A DNA stretch of 64,000 nt from Lachnospiraceae bacterium FE2018 (GCA_000702845.1 JNKK01000003.1:1-64000), one strand, 5' to 3'. Positions 16,970 through 25,881 are shown, counted from the stretch's first letter. Notes: generated by a model not told the origin, from the sequence alone. Numbers and translations: made by a program.

Positions 16970-18022
16970 TTAGTTGCCTTTTACATTGTCAAAAGCAATA
17001 TCCTGCAGGGAAGAAGGCACCTTGTCCTTGTCCAGGAAAGCCTCTTCTCCCATAAAGGATGCGAGTTCCAGCACGCCGGAAAGCTCAGTCTGATAAGAGG
17101 AACGCTCATCCTGCATCCAGCGGAGGATTTCTTCAGGCTCAGCATCATAACCCTCGGAAATGATTTCTGCTGTCTCTTCCGGATTCTCCTCGATGAACTT
17201 CATTGCCTCATCAATTCCGTCACAAAGTGCCTGATACAGATCCGGATCTTCCTCGTACAGCTTTGTGCCGGCGACGCCTACGATAAACGTATTGCCGTTC
17301 GGCCATACATCTTTTCCGATTTCAAGTTCGTGGATGTCGGCATCTTCGCTCTCCACTTCCATAAAGTTATAGGGAGAGATAACCATGTGACAATCCACTG
17401 CGCCGGTCAGGATGGAAGAATAGCCATCTGCGTTGCCCAGCACGACGAGGTTGGAATCGAGCGCATGCGCGTCACCCAGATACTCTTTTGCAGCCATTGC
17501 AAGCAGAATATGCGGATGGGAGTTGATATTTGTGATCGCGATCTGTGTTCCCTCGCCGATATCTTCTAACTTATTAATCGCCGGATCATTGGACAGCAGC
17601 GCATACGGCTGCGAGGAAAGTCCGGAGAAGATTTTGTACGGTACACCGTTCGCCATACCGGTAATTGCCGGTGCTGCACCGAGACATCCGACATCGATGC
17701 TGCCGGCGGTGATTGCCTCGTTAATCTCAGAACCATTTGCCATCAGCTGATAATTAACGGTAAGATCTCCGTCATACGCATTTTCGATCATCTGCTTTTC
17801 CATTGCAACGAGCAGCGGCGCATACGCGATGCTGGACTGGTAGGCAATGTTCAGTGTTTTTGCTTCGCCGCCTTTGCTCTCGTCAGCAGCAGATGCTGCC
17901 GCAGATGATGCTGCAGAAGAAGCAGCCGCAGATTTCGGGGAATCTGAAGAACCACACGCACAAAAAGACAGCGCCAGGGCTGCCGACATAAACAGAACTG
18001 CAAGTCTTTTTACCATATTCAT
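16970..18022 (-). CDS. Substrate-binding lipoprotein of NitT/TauT-type ABC importer
   Basis: A 350-residue exported lipoprotein. The signal ends in LSFCACGSSD, giving a lipobox cysteine, followed by a Ser/Ala-rich linker (residues about 27-50) and an SsuA/THI5/NMT1-like binding domain starting LNIAYQSSIAYAPLLVAM. Blocks GSIDVGCLGAAPAITG and ITNINSHPHILLAMAAKE are typical. Known substrates of this superfamily include alkanesulfonates, taurine, nitrate, pyrimidines and aromatic acids; the sequence does not tell which. It is first in the operon and no thiamine riboswitch was seen upstream. Confidence 0.88.
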   Translation of the reverse strand: MNMVKRLAVLFMSAALALSFCACGSSDSPKSAAASSAASSAAASAADESKGGEAKTLNIAYQSSIAYAPLLVAMEKQMIENAYDGDLTVNYQLMANGSEINEAITAGSIDVGCLGAAPAITGMANGVPYKIFSGLSSQPYALLSNDPAINKLEDIGEGTQIAITNINSHPHILLAMAAKEYLGDAHALDSNLVVLGNADGYSSILTGAVDCHMVISPYNFMEVESEDADIHELEIGKDVWPNGNTFIVGVAGTKLYEEDPDLYQALCDGIDEAMKFIEENPEETAEIISEGYDAEPEEILRWMQDERSSYQTELSGVLELASFMGEEAFLDKDKVPSSLQDIAFDNVKGN

Positions 18023-18168
18023 TTTTCTTACACTTTCATTTTGAGTGAATTGCCGATGTGTGTTAATTTAGAACTGCTCTTCCAAAAGATGCTGAAAATA
18101 GATGTAATACTTTTTTGTCCGACTTCAGTGCAAATATACACACAGGCATAAAAACAAGTATCGGCACC

Positions 18169-18198
18169 ATCTTACTATAAAAGAAGCCGGAAAGTCAA
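18169..18198 (-). promoter_or_regulatory. Putative promoter of the importer-acylation operon
   Basis: On the minus strand TTGACT and TAAGAT are separated by 18 bases, about 140 bases before the start of the binding-protein gene. The long leader (18023-18165) is AT-rich with no recognised riboswitch. The rest of the gap 18023-18226 shows nothing else. Confidence 0.45.
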
Positions 18199-18226
18199 CC
18201 AGATTCTCTGCAGAACAGCCTTTCTG

Positions 18227-19144
18227 CTACATCAGACTGTTCTGTTTACCGACTTTTATCACTGTATAATGATCCGTAACACCGATGATCGTTCCGCAGG
18301 CTTCAAACCACGGCATGACATATCTGTCTGTCTGGACGATGACATACTGATACGCTTTCTCTTCGAGCGCCTCCGCGATTTTATCCGGATCAAAACGGAT
18401 CTCCCGGTCCGGATCCTGCGCATTGATCAGATAATTAAGAAGCTTTTTATACTTTTTGTTGCCGGACATCTTGTTCAGGCGCTTTTCCCTCAGCTTCCTG
18501 CTGCGGTATTTATTCTGCTTCTTCAGGGAAAGACCGCTGTAAATGGATGCGTCATATGTACGAATGTCCAGAAAAACTTCATAGCCGTACAGTGCCTTAA
18601 CCGTAACTGCCGGATCTCCCTTGTCTTTCTCAATGATATTACAGATTTGCAGCGTATCATTTTCTACTTTATATACGTTGTCAATCATCTGCATACCGGG
18701 ATTCGGTGAAACCCCTGTATAAAGCCGGGAAGTGACTGACGTCAGGGGTTTCACACTGTAAACCAGAATCACCACTGACACTGCATATGCCAGCAGCGCA
18801 GAGACTCTCTTCTGCCGGATCAGATTTACAGCTGCCGCAAACGCATAACCGTAAGTCAGTGCGGCAGGCGGCAGCCACAGAAAACGAAAATAGCGTGTGG
18901 AAAGATCCGCGTATTTTGAGATGTAATAGACACTGAACGGATTCAGGCATACCACCAGCAGGATCGCCGCTGAAATGCCAAAAAACTTCCGTGCTTCCTT
19001 TTTCCCGAAAATCAGAATCAGGATTACAAGCGCAAGATAACCGTACAGAACCTTCCTGCAGACCGGCCCCATATCGCCGAGCACGATGTTCCAGAATATT
19101 TTATAAAATTCAAGCAGACTGCTGTTATTCGCGTTAATTGCCAT
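18227..19144 (-). CDS. Membrane protein with large C-terminal domain (second half of a DUF6077-like pair)
   Basis: A 305-residue protein. Three to four membrane segments occupy residues 30-145, followed by a soluble, mostly outside domain of about 150 residues rich in basic and aromatic residues. The layout fits the C-terminal part of large GT-C-like membrane proteins seen in envelope loci, and the preceding gene provides the N-terminal part. A good AAGGTGA ribosome binding site precedes the ATG, overlapping the end of the upstream gene. Function unknown. Confidence 0.6.
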   Translation of the reverse strand: MAINANNSSLLEFYKIFWNIVLGDMGPVCRKVLYGYLALVILILIFGKKEARKFFGISAAILLVVCLNPFSVYYISKYADLSTRYFRFLWLPPAALTYGYAFAAAVNLIRQKRVSALLAYAVSVVILVYSVKPLTSVTSRLYTGVSPNPGMQMIDNVYKVENDTLQICNIIEKDKGDPAVTVKALYGYEVFLDIRTYDASIYSGLSLKKQNKYRSRKLREKRLNKMSGNKKYKKLLNYLINAQDPDREIRFDPDKIAEALEEKAYQYVIVQTDRYVMPWFEACGTIIGVTDHYTVIKVGKQNSLM

Positions 19145-19149
19145 TTATC

Positions 19150-20217
19150 TCACCTTATCACAAGATTAATAATCCCTGCTTTAATCAGAAGATACGCTGC
19201 CGCATAAAGAAAACACGGAAGCACCAGCAGCACCATATTCCCGAAAACACGGCCGGCCCGCTTTTTTCCGAACATTGCGGGAATCAGTCCGAGACACGCC
19301 ACCGGAATCATGTACATCGTGGTGCCCGTAAAATGAAACGATCCCGTGACACAGAGTAACCCGAAGAGCAGCGCTTCTTTGTCCCAGGGATCCTGGTACA
19401 TGCGCCAGAACACATAGAACACGGCAGGCAGCAGCACTGCCGGGATAACGGTTTTACCCTCGTAATTGCGGAAATACATATAAAAACTGCTGTACAGGTA
19501 AGAACCCGTCGTGCACGCGACTGCGGCCTGATACCCTGCAAAAAACAGCCACTGCTTTGAACGTTCCCTGAAAATCTCCCTGGCAGCCATAAAAACGATC
19601 AGATTGCCGGTGATAAGAAACAGCACAGGCATAACCCACCGGATCTCAATCAGCGGATGTACCCGGAATATTTTTGCCACGACTGCACTGTGGTCCATAT
19701 AGGTTTCGGTAAACATTTTAGAGGAGAAACGTCTAAGCAGTACTCCTTTGACCGGATGTGTCGTGCCAAGCTCATCTGTAAAAACCGCGGTCGTAACATA
19801 GGCGACATAATTCGACGGATTATTACTGGAACTCCATCTGCCGAACAATTCCACGAAGCCTGCCTGAAGAACATTAAATGCAAGAAACAGAAGACTGTTC
19901 AGCAGATTTTCCTTCAGAAACTTTCCGAGCGATGCGAGCACCTCTCCCGCTGTCCTGCGCAGCAGAATCAGGATAAGCAGCACGCTCCCGCCCCAGATCA
20001 CAGCCCACACAAGGCTCAGTACATGCAGCGGAACCCTGTGATACTTCGGCGCCAGAATCAGAACAAAAAACAGCAGCGAATACAAAAACATGCCAGCAGG
20101 AATCAGTACCCCCGAATTGTTCTGGCCGGAACCTGTCACTTTTCTGAAAATGAGTCCGTATGCAAAAAAAGTGATCATATACGCAATAAAAATAATAATT
20201 GCCTTGCAAATCAGCAT
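19150..20217 (-). CDS. Polytopic membrane protein (first half of a DUF6077-like pair)
   Basis: A protein of about 355 residues made almost wholly of hydrophobic segments, with one outside loop after helix 5 (YVAYVTTAVFTDELGTTHPVKG, LRRFSSKMFTETYMDHSAVVAK). It resembles DUF6077-type membrane proteins, an identification from overall pattern only. The frame is open to a GTG at 20226, but the ATG at 20217 lies eight bases after AAGGAG and is preferred. It ends six bases before the start of the next gene, so the two may form one split functional unit. Confidence 0.6.
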   Translation of the reverse strand: MLICKAIIIFIAYMITFFAYGLIFRKVTGSGQNNSGVLIPAGMFLYSLLFFVLILAPKYHRVPLHVLSLVWAVIWGGSVLLILILLRRTAGEVLASLGKFLKENLLNSLLFLAFNVLQAGFVELFGRWSSSNNPSNYVAYVTTAVFTDELGTTHPVKGVLLRRFSSKMFTETYMDHSAVVAKIFRVHPLIEIRWVMPVLFLITGNLIVFMAAREIFRERSKQWLFFAGYQAAVACTTGSYLYSSFYMYFRNYEGKTVIPAVLLPAVFYVFWRMYQDPWDKEALLFGLLCVTGSFHFTGTTMYMIPVACLGLIPAMFGKKRAGRVFGNMVLLVLPCFLYAAAYLLIKAGIINLVIR

Positions 20218-20343
20218 CTGGCACACTCCTTGTTTTTATGATTTTTTCAGATAAATCTGTACCCTTTCCGGCTGTAGCAGATTTCAATCGCTCACACAGT
20301 CTGCAGCTGCGGGATTTGCTGTCTGCGCTGATATTTCACCCCG

Positions 20344-20372
20344 TTGACGTAAACGCGGGCTTCGCTTATACT
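20344..20372 (+). promoter_or_regulatory. Promoter of the secreted SGNH gene
   Basis: TTGACG and TATACT are separated by 17 bases, close to the sigma-A consensus, giving a leader of about 44 bases before the ATG at 20423. The TTGACG box and a TTCG just before the -10 box resemble the promoters at 25905 and 37184. Confidence 0.7.
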
Positions 20373-20422
20373 AAAATACAAATCAGATTGAATCTTATAC
20401 ATATTTTGACAGAAAGGTTTCC

Positions 20423-21286
20423 ATGAAAAAACGATTCAGATCCATTATATGTTTTCTTCTGCTCGCGGTACTTTTAATCCCGCAGCCTGTTTCTGCAGCC
20501 AGAGTTTCGTCCAATACGCTGAAGGAGATCTACCGTTATGCCATCCGGTATGCAGATGCAAAACCCGGCGGCGTCGTCCTCGCCGGCAGCTCCAGCCTTT
20601 CCCGCTGGAAATCCGCACCGGAACAGATTGCTTCCTGCGGCGTGTTTTCTGAAGAACAGGTTTATAATTTCGGAATCAGCGGCGCAACCTTCCAGGAACT
20701 GCTGGACGCGCGCTATATCAATGCAATTGCGGCGGCAAAACCTTCTGTCATTGTCGTCTACGGTGCGAACAGCCTTACGGTCAGCCGCAGAAAAGCGTCT
20801 CGAAACCGCTCTGTCGCAAACCGTGCAACCAATGCAACCATCAAGTTTATCGAGAAAACCCGGCAGGCACTGAGACGACAGGGCGTGACCGGCACACGCT
20901 TTCTGTACGTTTCCGCAGTTAAGACACCCTATCATTATAAATACTGTAAGGGGAAAGGCTATTCCTGCAACATCTGGAAGCGAATCGACATTCTCAACAG
21001 CCGGCTGCAGAAATATGCAAATGCCGTCTCCTACTGCGATTACATGGATACAGAGCAGTATTACTATTATGCAGTTCCAGGCAAAAAGAACAAATCCAGC
21101 CTGCGTTTTTATCTTGGCGCCGACACACTGCAGGACAGCACATCAACTGCAACCGCAAAAGCCCTGATCCGGAAAACGGCTGTTGATCCGCTGTTTGCTG
21201 CAGATCTCAGGCACCCGAGTAAGCTCGCATACGAACTGATCTGGAAAAAGGTCGCTGAACGCGCCTCGCATCTGAAACAATTCTGA
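20423..21286 (+). CDS. Secreted SGNH/GDSL-like protein
   Basis: A 287-residue exported protein with signal peptide (MKKRFRSIICFLLLAVLLIP, ending in VSAA). SGNH-type blocks are visible: VVLAGSSSLSRW (nucleophile serine near residue 57), NFGISGAT (block II glycine), VVYGANS (block III) and DLRHPSKLAY (block V Asp and His). It may deacylate or acylate a surface glycan. AGAAAGG lies six bases before the ATG. It stands alone on the plus strand, opposite the membrane-protein pair and convergent with the acyltransferase at 21298. Confidence 0.8.
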   Translation: MKKRFRSIICFLLLAVLLIPQPVSAARVSSNTLKEIYRYAIRYADAKPGGVVLAGSSSLSRWKSAPEQIASCGVFSEEQVYNFGISGATFQELLDARYINAIAAAKPSVIVVYGANSLTVSRRKASRNRSVANRATNATIKFIEKTRQALRRQGVTGTRFLYVSAVKTPYHYKYCKGKGYSCNIWKRIDILNSRLQKYANAVSYCDYMDTEQYYYYAVPGKKNKSSLRFYLGADTLQDSTSTATAKALIRKTAVDPLFAADLRHPSKLAYELIWKKVAERASHLKQF

Positions 21287-21297
21287 AAACGGACACC

Positions 21298-22305
21298 TCA
21301 CGATCTGTGAAACCGCTCCGCCGCTTTTTCCGGCAGTGTAATCCACAGATTCACAAGCGTCGTAAACGGTCTCCAGCTGAGCACCAGTGTCGTGACCAGC
21401 GCTGCCGCCAAGGCAATCCACGCGCTGCCGGGCATGCCCGGCAGCCATTCTTTTGCATTCACCATATAATAGAATAAATACAGCGGAATGTAATGAAGCA
21501 CATACACCGTCAGTGTCCGGGATCCCAGTTTTGTCAGCGGCGTCTCTGCGTCTGATACAAAGCAGATCAACGAGACAATGAACAGTGCAGATCCTGCATA
21601 CCAGCCCAGACGCAGCAGTCCGCCTGCGCGCTGAAACTGCGCAAATGATGCGTAGGGATATTTTGCGCGCAGAAGCCGGGTCAGCCACCACACATGGTCA
21701 ATCCGGAAAACTGTAAAACAGGCTGCCACCGCAACATACAGAACCGACAGGATTTTAATCGGTTTTCCAATGGTGTGATAACGGATAAAATCAGAATCCA
21801 GATGATAACCTGCCAGAAAAAACGGATAAAAACAGATCAGTCTGGACAGGGATAAAAACGTTGCGATATGACTGCTGTATCCTGCGATACAGGCCATTGC
21901 AATCGTTATGCCGATCATCAGCATGGCCGGCAGTTTTCCAATGATCATCGTGACAAAATAATAAACAAACAGCGCAAAGATATACCAGGAAATATCATTC
22001 ATTTCCCAGAGTCTGATCGCTGAATAATCGTGCGCGAAAACGCCCTTGACCAGTAAAAGAACCAGCTTTGTCAGCAGAAACGCAGCCAGAAAATCACAGA
22101 TCTTCGCATATCTCCGCCCGTTGATTGAGCGCGTCGACATCAGGCCGGAAACAAACATAAACGCCGGCATATGAAACAGATAAATAAAGAAGAACAATCG
22201 CTGCGCTGTCCGGTTCTCATCAATCCGCGCAAGGAAGTGGCCGGCCACCACGCAGAAGATCAGAAATAATTTAAGATTATCCCATTTTGCGATTCTCGGT
22301 TTCAT
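21298..22305 (-). CDS. Acyltransferase-3 family membrane protein
   Basis: A 335-residue protein with about ten membrane segments and the acyltransferase-3 N-terminal signature: RIAKWDNLKLFLIFCVVAGHFL with the key histidine of helix 1, then FFIYLFHMPAFMFVSGLMS. Such proteins (OafA/WecH type) move acetyl or other acyl groups onto sugars across the membrane. It sits between a secreted SGNH protein and the second MBOAT, so all three may act on the same polymer. The 234-base gap upstream holds the structured element at 22340-22515. Confidence 0.85.
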   Translation of the reverse strand: MKPRIAKWDNLKLFLIFCVVAGHFLARIDENRTAQRLFFFIYLFHMPAFMFVSGLMSTRSINGRRYAKICDFLAAFLLTKLVLLLVKGVFAHDYSAIRLWEMNDISWYIFALFVYYFVTMIIGKLPAMLMIGITIAMACIAGYSSHIATFLSLSRLICFYPFFLAGYHLDSDFIRYHTIGKPIKILSVLYVAVAACFTVFRIDHVWWLTRLLRAKYPYASFAQFQRAGGLLRLGWYAGSALFIVSLICFVSDAETPLTKLGSRTLTVYVLHYIPLYLFYYMVNAKEWLPGMPGSAWIALAAALVTTLVLSWRPFTTLVNLWITLPEKAAERFHRS

Positions 22306-22339
22306 ATTATCTCTTTTCTGTTACGATTCACGAAACCAC

Positions 22340-22515
22340 GTTCCGGATATTCCCGGAACCTGCCCCCAGACCACAGGCCAGCCGTGTTTCACACGGCTTC
22401 CGCCTCCTGAGAGGCTTCTGCCTGTGGTTTGAGGGGCAGTCCTGGCTTCGCCGTTCCTGTGTGAATGCTCCCTCAGATGCATTCATGCATGATGCATCTT
22501 CTGTCTCATTCACAC
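22340..22515. other. Highly structured intergenic element with a branched fold
   Basis: Four nested or adjacent perfect inverted repeats fill this gap. GTTCCGG/CCGGAAC lies at 22340-22359. CTGCCCC/GGGGCAG (22360-22439) encloses ACCACAGGC/GCCTGTGGT, which encloses two hairpins, AGCCGTGT/ACACGGCT and GCCTC/GAGGC, giving a three-way junction. GTGTGAATG/CATTCACAC (22459-22515) encloses AGATGCAT/ATGCATCT. No ORF or known riboswitch is recognised. It lies after the MBOAT-2 stop and before the acyltransferase-3 gene, so it could be a terminator region, a structured RNA or a repetitive element. Confidence 0.7.
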
Positions 22516-22539
22516 GTTCCGGGAATCGAAACTTATTGA

Positions 22540-24129
22540 TCAATACTCCATGTATACAAAACTCGCCGCATCGTAACCCGGTCCGTAGATCCCGAAGATG
22601 ATCACGGCAAGTACACCCAGAAGACACACGGCCCAGCGGAAGGCGAGATTCTGCACCGCCAGCGTTTTGCGCAGCGGCTGTTTTATCTGCATGGTGCTGA
22701 CCGCACCGAATACGGCAATGGATGCGATTGCCAGTATGAAATTCTTCCAGTCCAGTCCATACGTGTACAGCGTTCCGTCGAAGAGCGCCCAGACCTGCGG
22801 ATGCCGCACTGCCCGCTTTATAATCCGCCAGGAAAAGCCAAGAGACCCGGGACGGGTCAGCAGACGGCCGCCGGCAAAAATAAGCGTCGTCCGTGCCATC
22901 TGAAACAGCTTCCAGCTTGCCGCTTCTGTCCGGATTCCCCTGCTGACAGCAAACTGATGCATCCCCTCTCCAAATACAACCGAGATAAATATCCAGCAGG
23001 CATAATAAATGCCCCACGCAACATACGGGAGTCCCGTTCCGTGCCAGAGACCGGTCAGAACCCATGTCACGAACACCGGGATCACCGTCACAAGGCCGCG
23101 TGCAGCACCCTTGGAAAGCTGCTTTTTCGCACACCAGCGGCTGATGTTTTTTACACGCTTTGATGTGGAGAGCGGATAATACACATAATCACGGAACCAC
23201 CCGCCCAGAGACATATGCCATCTGCGCCAGAATTCCACAATAGATTTAGAGGAGAACGGATGGTTGAAGTTCAGATCCATCTCGATTCCCATAATCTCTG
23301 ATGCACCTCTTGCGATATCCATGCATCCGGAAAAATCCGCGTAGATAAAAACGACATCAAACAGAATGGTGAGCCAGTATATCGCTCCTGAAACCGGATA
23401 TTCAGATCCATAAACCGCATTGATAAACAGATTCAGCCGGTCCGCAATGACCAGCTTTTTAAAGAATCCCCAGACCATCAGCTGCACGCCCTGACAGGCC
23501 CGCTCATAGTCAAACCGGAAGGTTCCTTTCAGGCGCTGTCCAAGACTGCCGTAACGCTCAATCGGTCCCTGAAGAATATGCAGGAAATAAATTTCAAACA
23601 GCAAAAAACGCGCGTAGTTTTTCTCGTATTCTACGCGCTGCCAGTATACATCCAGAAGATAACCGACTGCCGAAAATGTATAGTACGAAATGCCGAGCGG
23701 CATGATCAGAAATGCCGCAGAAAAGCTGCCCTGTCTGCCAAGGCGTGTCAGCAGAAGATTGACCGGATGTTCCAGAAAGTGTGTGTATTTAAACACACAT
23801 AAGACGCCGATGTTCAAAATCAGCAGTGCAAGCAGAACGCTCCGGCATCTGGCTTTCGCAGCTGCCTTCAGGATTTTTTTCTGTTTTCTCTCCGTACAGG
23901 ACGCCTGCTCCTCTGCCATCTTTGTATAGATTCTTCCCATTCTGCGGCCGCCCAGCCACACAGAAAGAGACGTGATCAGGATCCAGATATATCCCCGCAC
24001 GCCGGAAAATCCATAAAACAATACGCTCATAATCAGCAGTACGATCCAGCGGTGTTTTACCGGGAACAGATAAAACAATCCGATCGTCACCAGCAGAAAG
24101 AGCAGGAATGTCAGTTCGATATAGGTCAT
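22540..24129 (-). CDS. MBOAT acyltransferase of acylation system 2 with fused acyl-shuttle tail
   Basis: A 529-residue DltB/AlgI-type membrane protein. It has FNHPFSSKSIVEFWRRWHMS and the catalytic histidine His363 in TGLWHGTG. The C terminus ends SFVYMEY, an aromatic hexapeptide with the central tyrosine needed for the acyl-shuttle role. It is clearly related to the MBOAT at 12245-13840, but the cassette order differs (ligase, carrier, MBOAT here), so this is not a recent block duplication. It starts nine bases after the carrier gene stop. Confidence 0.92.
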   Translation of the reverse strand: MTYIELTFLLFLLVTIGLFYLFPVKHRWIVLLIMSVLFYGFSGVRGYIWILITSLSVWLGGRRMGRIYTKMAEEQASCTERKQKKILKAAAKARCRSVLLALLILNIGVLCVFKYTHFLEHPVNLLLTRLGRQGSFSAAFLIMPLGISYYTFSAVGYLLDVYWQRVEYEKNYARFLLFEIYFLHILQGPIERYGSLGQRLKGTFRFDYERACQGVQLMVWGFFKKLVIADRLNLFINAVYGSEYPVSGAIYWLTILFDVVFIYADFSGCMDIARGASEIMGIEMDLNFNHPFSSKSIVEFWRRWHMSLGGWFRDYVYYPLSTSKRVKNISRWCAKKQLSKGAARGLVTVIPVFVTWVLTGLWHGTGLPYVAWGIYYACWIFISVVFGEGMHQFAVSRGIRTEAASWKLFQMARTTLIFAGGRLLTRPGSLGFSWRIIKRAVRHPQVWALFDGTLYTYGLDWKNFILAIASIAVFGAVSTMQIKQPLRKTLAVQNLAFRWAVCLLGVLAVIIFGIYGPGYDAASFVYMEY

Positions 24130-24138
24130 TGAAAGGCG

Positions 24139-24363
24139 TTACTCCATCAGTTCCTGGATCATGTTCCACATTGCTTCCACAGAGTCCAGATTTTCAGGCG
24201 TCACATATTCCATGTCGATCTCGATGTCAAATTTTTCCTCCAGTTCGGCGAGGATCGAAGTGATATCGATCGAGTCAATCAATTTATCTGTCACAAGCTT
24301 TTTACTGTTGATAAAGTCCACGTTCGGATTGATTCGCTGGAGAATTTCAAGTAACTGTTCCAT
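24139..24363 (-). CDS. Acyl carrier protein of acylation system 2 (DltC-like)
   Basis: A 74-residue acidic helical protein with phosphopantetheine attachment at Ser31 in LIDSIDITSILAELEEKF. It lies 18 bases after the ligase and nine before the MBOAT, so it should shuttle the acyl group between them. It differs considerably from the carrier of system 1, in line with separate substrates or partners. Confidence 0.88.
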   Translation of the reverse strand: MEQLLEILQRINPNVDFINSKKLVTDKLIDSIDITSILAELEEKFDIEIDMEYVTPENLDSVEAMWNMIQELME

Positions 24364-24381
24364 GTGCTGCTCCTTTTCTTT

Positions 24382-25803
24382 TCAGTTAAGTGCCTGGTAG
24401 ATAATCTTCCCTGAGTCGTTGCGGGGGATTTCCGCGATTGCCTGTACACGGACCGCCTGCTGGTTGATATGTGTGCGCGTGATGAGGAATCGCTGGACTT
24501 CGCTGCATGCCCTCGGATCTGTGACATAGACCCGGAGCTGGTCGTCGCTTCCGCTGCACGCGCAGTCCGCATCCGGAAATTCATTGCGGATCATCCGCTC
24601 GACTTCGTCGAGGTTTACGCGGCTTCCAAACAGTTTCAGGAACCGTTTTTTGCGCCCGACAATATAGTAGTACCCGTCTGCGTCGATCTGTGCCATGTCA
24701 CCGGTCTCGAGAACACCGTTTCGTTCATCACCAAGCGCAAGATCTGCGCGCTGTTCCGCATAGCCAAGGGTGACATTCGGACCGCGGTAGACCAGCTCCC
24801 CTGTCTTATTCGTTTCGGTAATCCTGCTGCCGTCGACATCGATCAGATCAAAGCTTCCGCCCGGTATGACGATTCCCATACTGCCGACTTTATCCAGCGC
24901 TTTATCTGCAGGCAGGTATCCCATACGTGCAGTCGCCTCTGTCTGACCGTACATGACAACAAATTTTTTTCCGTGTTCCGCTGCGTATTCTGCAAATTCA
25001 CGATGCAGTTCCGGGAGTATTTTTCCGCCGGCCTGCGTCATAGTACGCAGAGACGGCAGATCCATCCGGAAGAACCGGATCCGCTTCAGCATCTCGTAGG
25101 TATAGGGAACACCTGCAATAGATGTCGCCTCCGCTTCCCTGAAAAAGTCCCAGAACGGTTTTCCGATCACGGATTCACGCGTCATTAATATACATGCGCC
25201 TTCCATGATATGAGAATTGATCACGGAAAGTCCGTATGTGTAATGCATCGGCAGCGTCGTAATCGGACGTTCTGCCGCATCGATTTCCAGGTATTCCACA
25301 ATCGATGAAGCATTTGACTGAATATTTTCATAACTCTGGCGCACCAGTTTCGGGCTTCCGGTTGAACCGGAGGTCGTCAGCAGCAGCGCCAGATCCGCAT
25401 AGAGTGGTTTCTCTTTTGCCTGATCGAAATCTGTCTCTGCCAGTATATAACCCCGGGCTTTTCCTTTGCACTGCGGGCTACCCGGAAGATTTTCCGTGCC
25501 GGCAATCTCTTCAGGAAGATAGATCCAGCCCGGCCGGTAAAGTTCCATCAGATCCGCAAGCAGCTGCTCATTAATGCCGGCATCCAGCAGCAGCGGTACA
25601 ATCCGGTTCTGCAGGAATCCAAGATAACCGGCTGCAGACCCGATTACGTTTTCACAGAGGCAGAATACCAGTGACCGGGCAGGCACAATCTCACCGACCC
25701 AGTCTGCATGTATCTGCAGTTCTTCATATGTCATACTGCAGCCGTCATCCTGCTGCAGTGCCTTCTGTGCCCCGTACCTTTTAAAATCATCAAAGAAATA
25801 CAC
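24382..25803 (-). CDS. AMP-forming acyl ligase of acylation system 2 (DltA-like)
   Basis: An adenylate-forming enzyme of about 473 residues with P-loop LLLTTSGSTGSPKLVRQSYE, VVMYGQTEATARMGYLP, the ETGDMAQIDADGYYYIVGRKKR block and a C-terminal NDSGKIIYQAL lysine. It loads a carboxylic acid onto the adjacent carrier. The frame is open to a GTG at 25851, but that codon lies only two bases past a -10 box. The GTG at 25803 has GAGGG six bases upstream and begins at the usual VYFFDDF, so it is preferred. Substrate unknown. Confidence 0.85.
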   Translation of the reverse strand: MYFFDDFKRYGAQKALQQDDGCSMTYEELQIHADWVGEIVPARSLVFCLCENVIGSAAGYLGFLQNRIVPLLLDAGINEQLLADLMELYRPGWIYLPEEIAGTENLPGSPQCKGKARGYILAETDFDQAKEKPLYADLALLLTTSGSTGSPKLVRQSYENIQSNASSIVEYLEIDAAERPITTLPMHYTYGLSVINSHIMEGACILMTRESVIGKPFWDFFREAEATSIAGVPYTYEMLKRIRFFRMDLPSLRTMTQAGGKILPELHREFAEYAAEHGKKFVVMYGQTEATARMGYLPADKALDKVGSMGIVIPGGSFDLIDVDGSRITETNKTGELVYRGPNVTLGYAEQRADLALGDERNGVLETGDMAQIDADGYYYIVGRKKRFLKLFGSRVNLDEVERMIRNEFPDADCACSGSDDQLRVYVTDPRACSEVQRFLITRTHINQQAVRVQAIAEIPRNDSGKIIYQALN

Positions 25804-25852
25804 CGTTTTCCCTCGATTCTTCTGATCTTTTTTCGCAGTTATATCCTTCACA

Positions 25853-25881
25853 ATCTTAACAGAGATTGGCTTTTATTTCAA
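25853..25881 (-). promoter_or_regulatory. Putative promoter of acylation cassette 2
   Basis: On the minus strand TTGAAA and TAAGAT are separated by 17 bases, 50 bases upstream of the GTG at 25803. It is arranged back to back with the plus-strand promoter at 25905, with 23 bases between the -35 boxes, so one regulator could control both. Confidence 0.55.

Noticed and set aside
18023-18226. Thiamine (TPP) riboswitch before the THI5/SsuA-like importer
   Set aside because: The CTGAGA and ACCTGA-type core motifs are absent from the leader.
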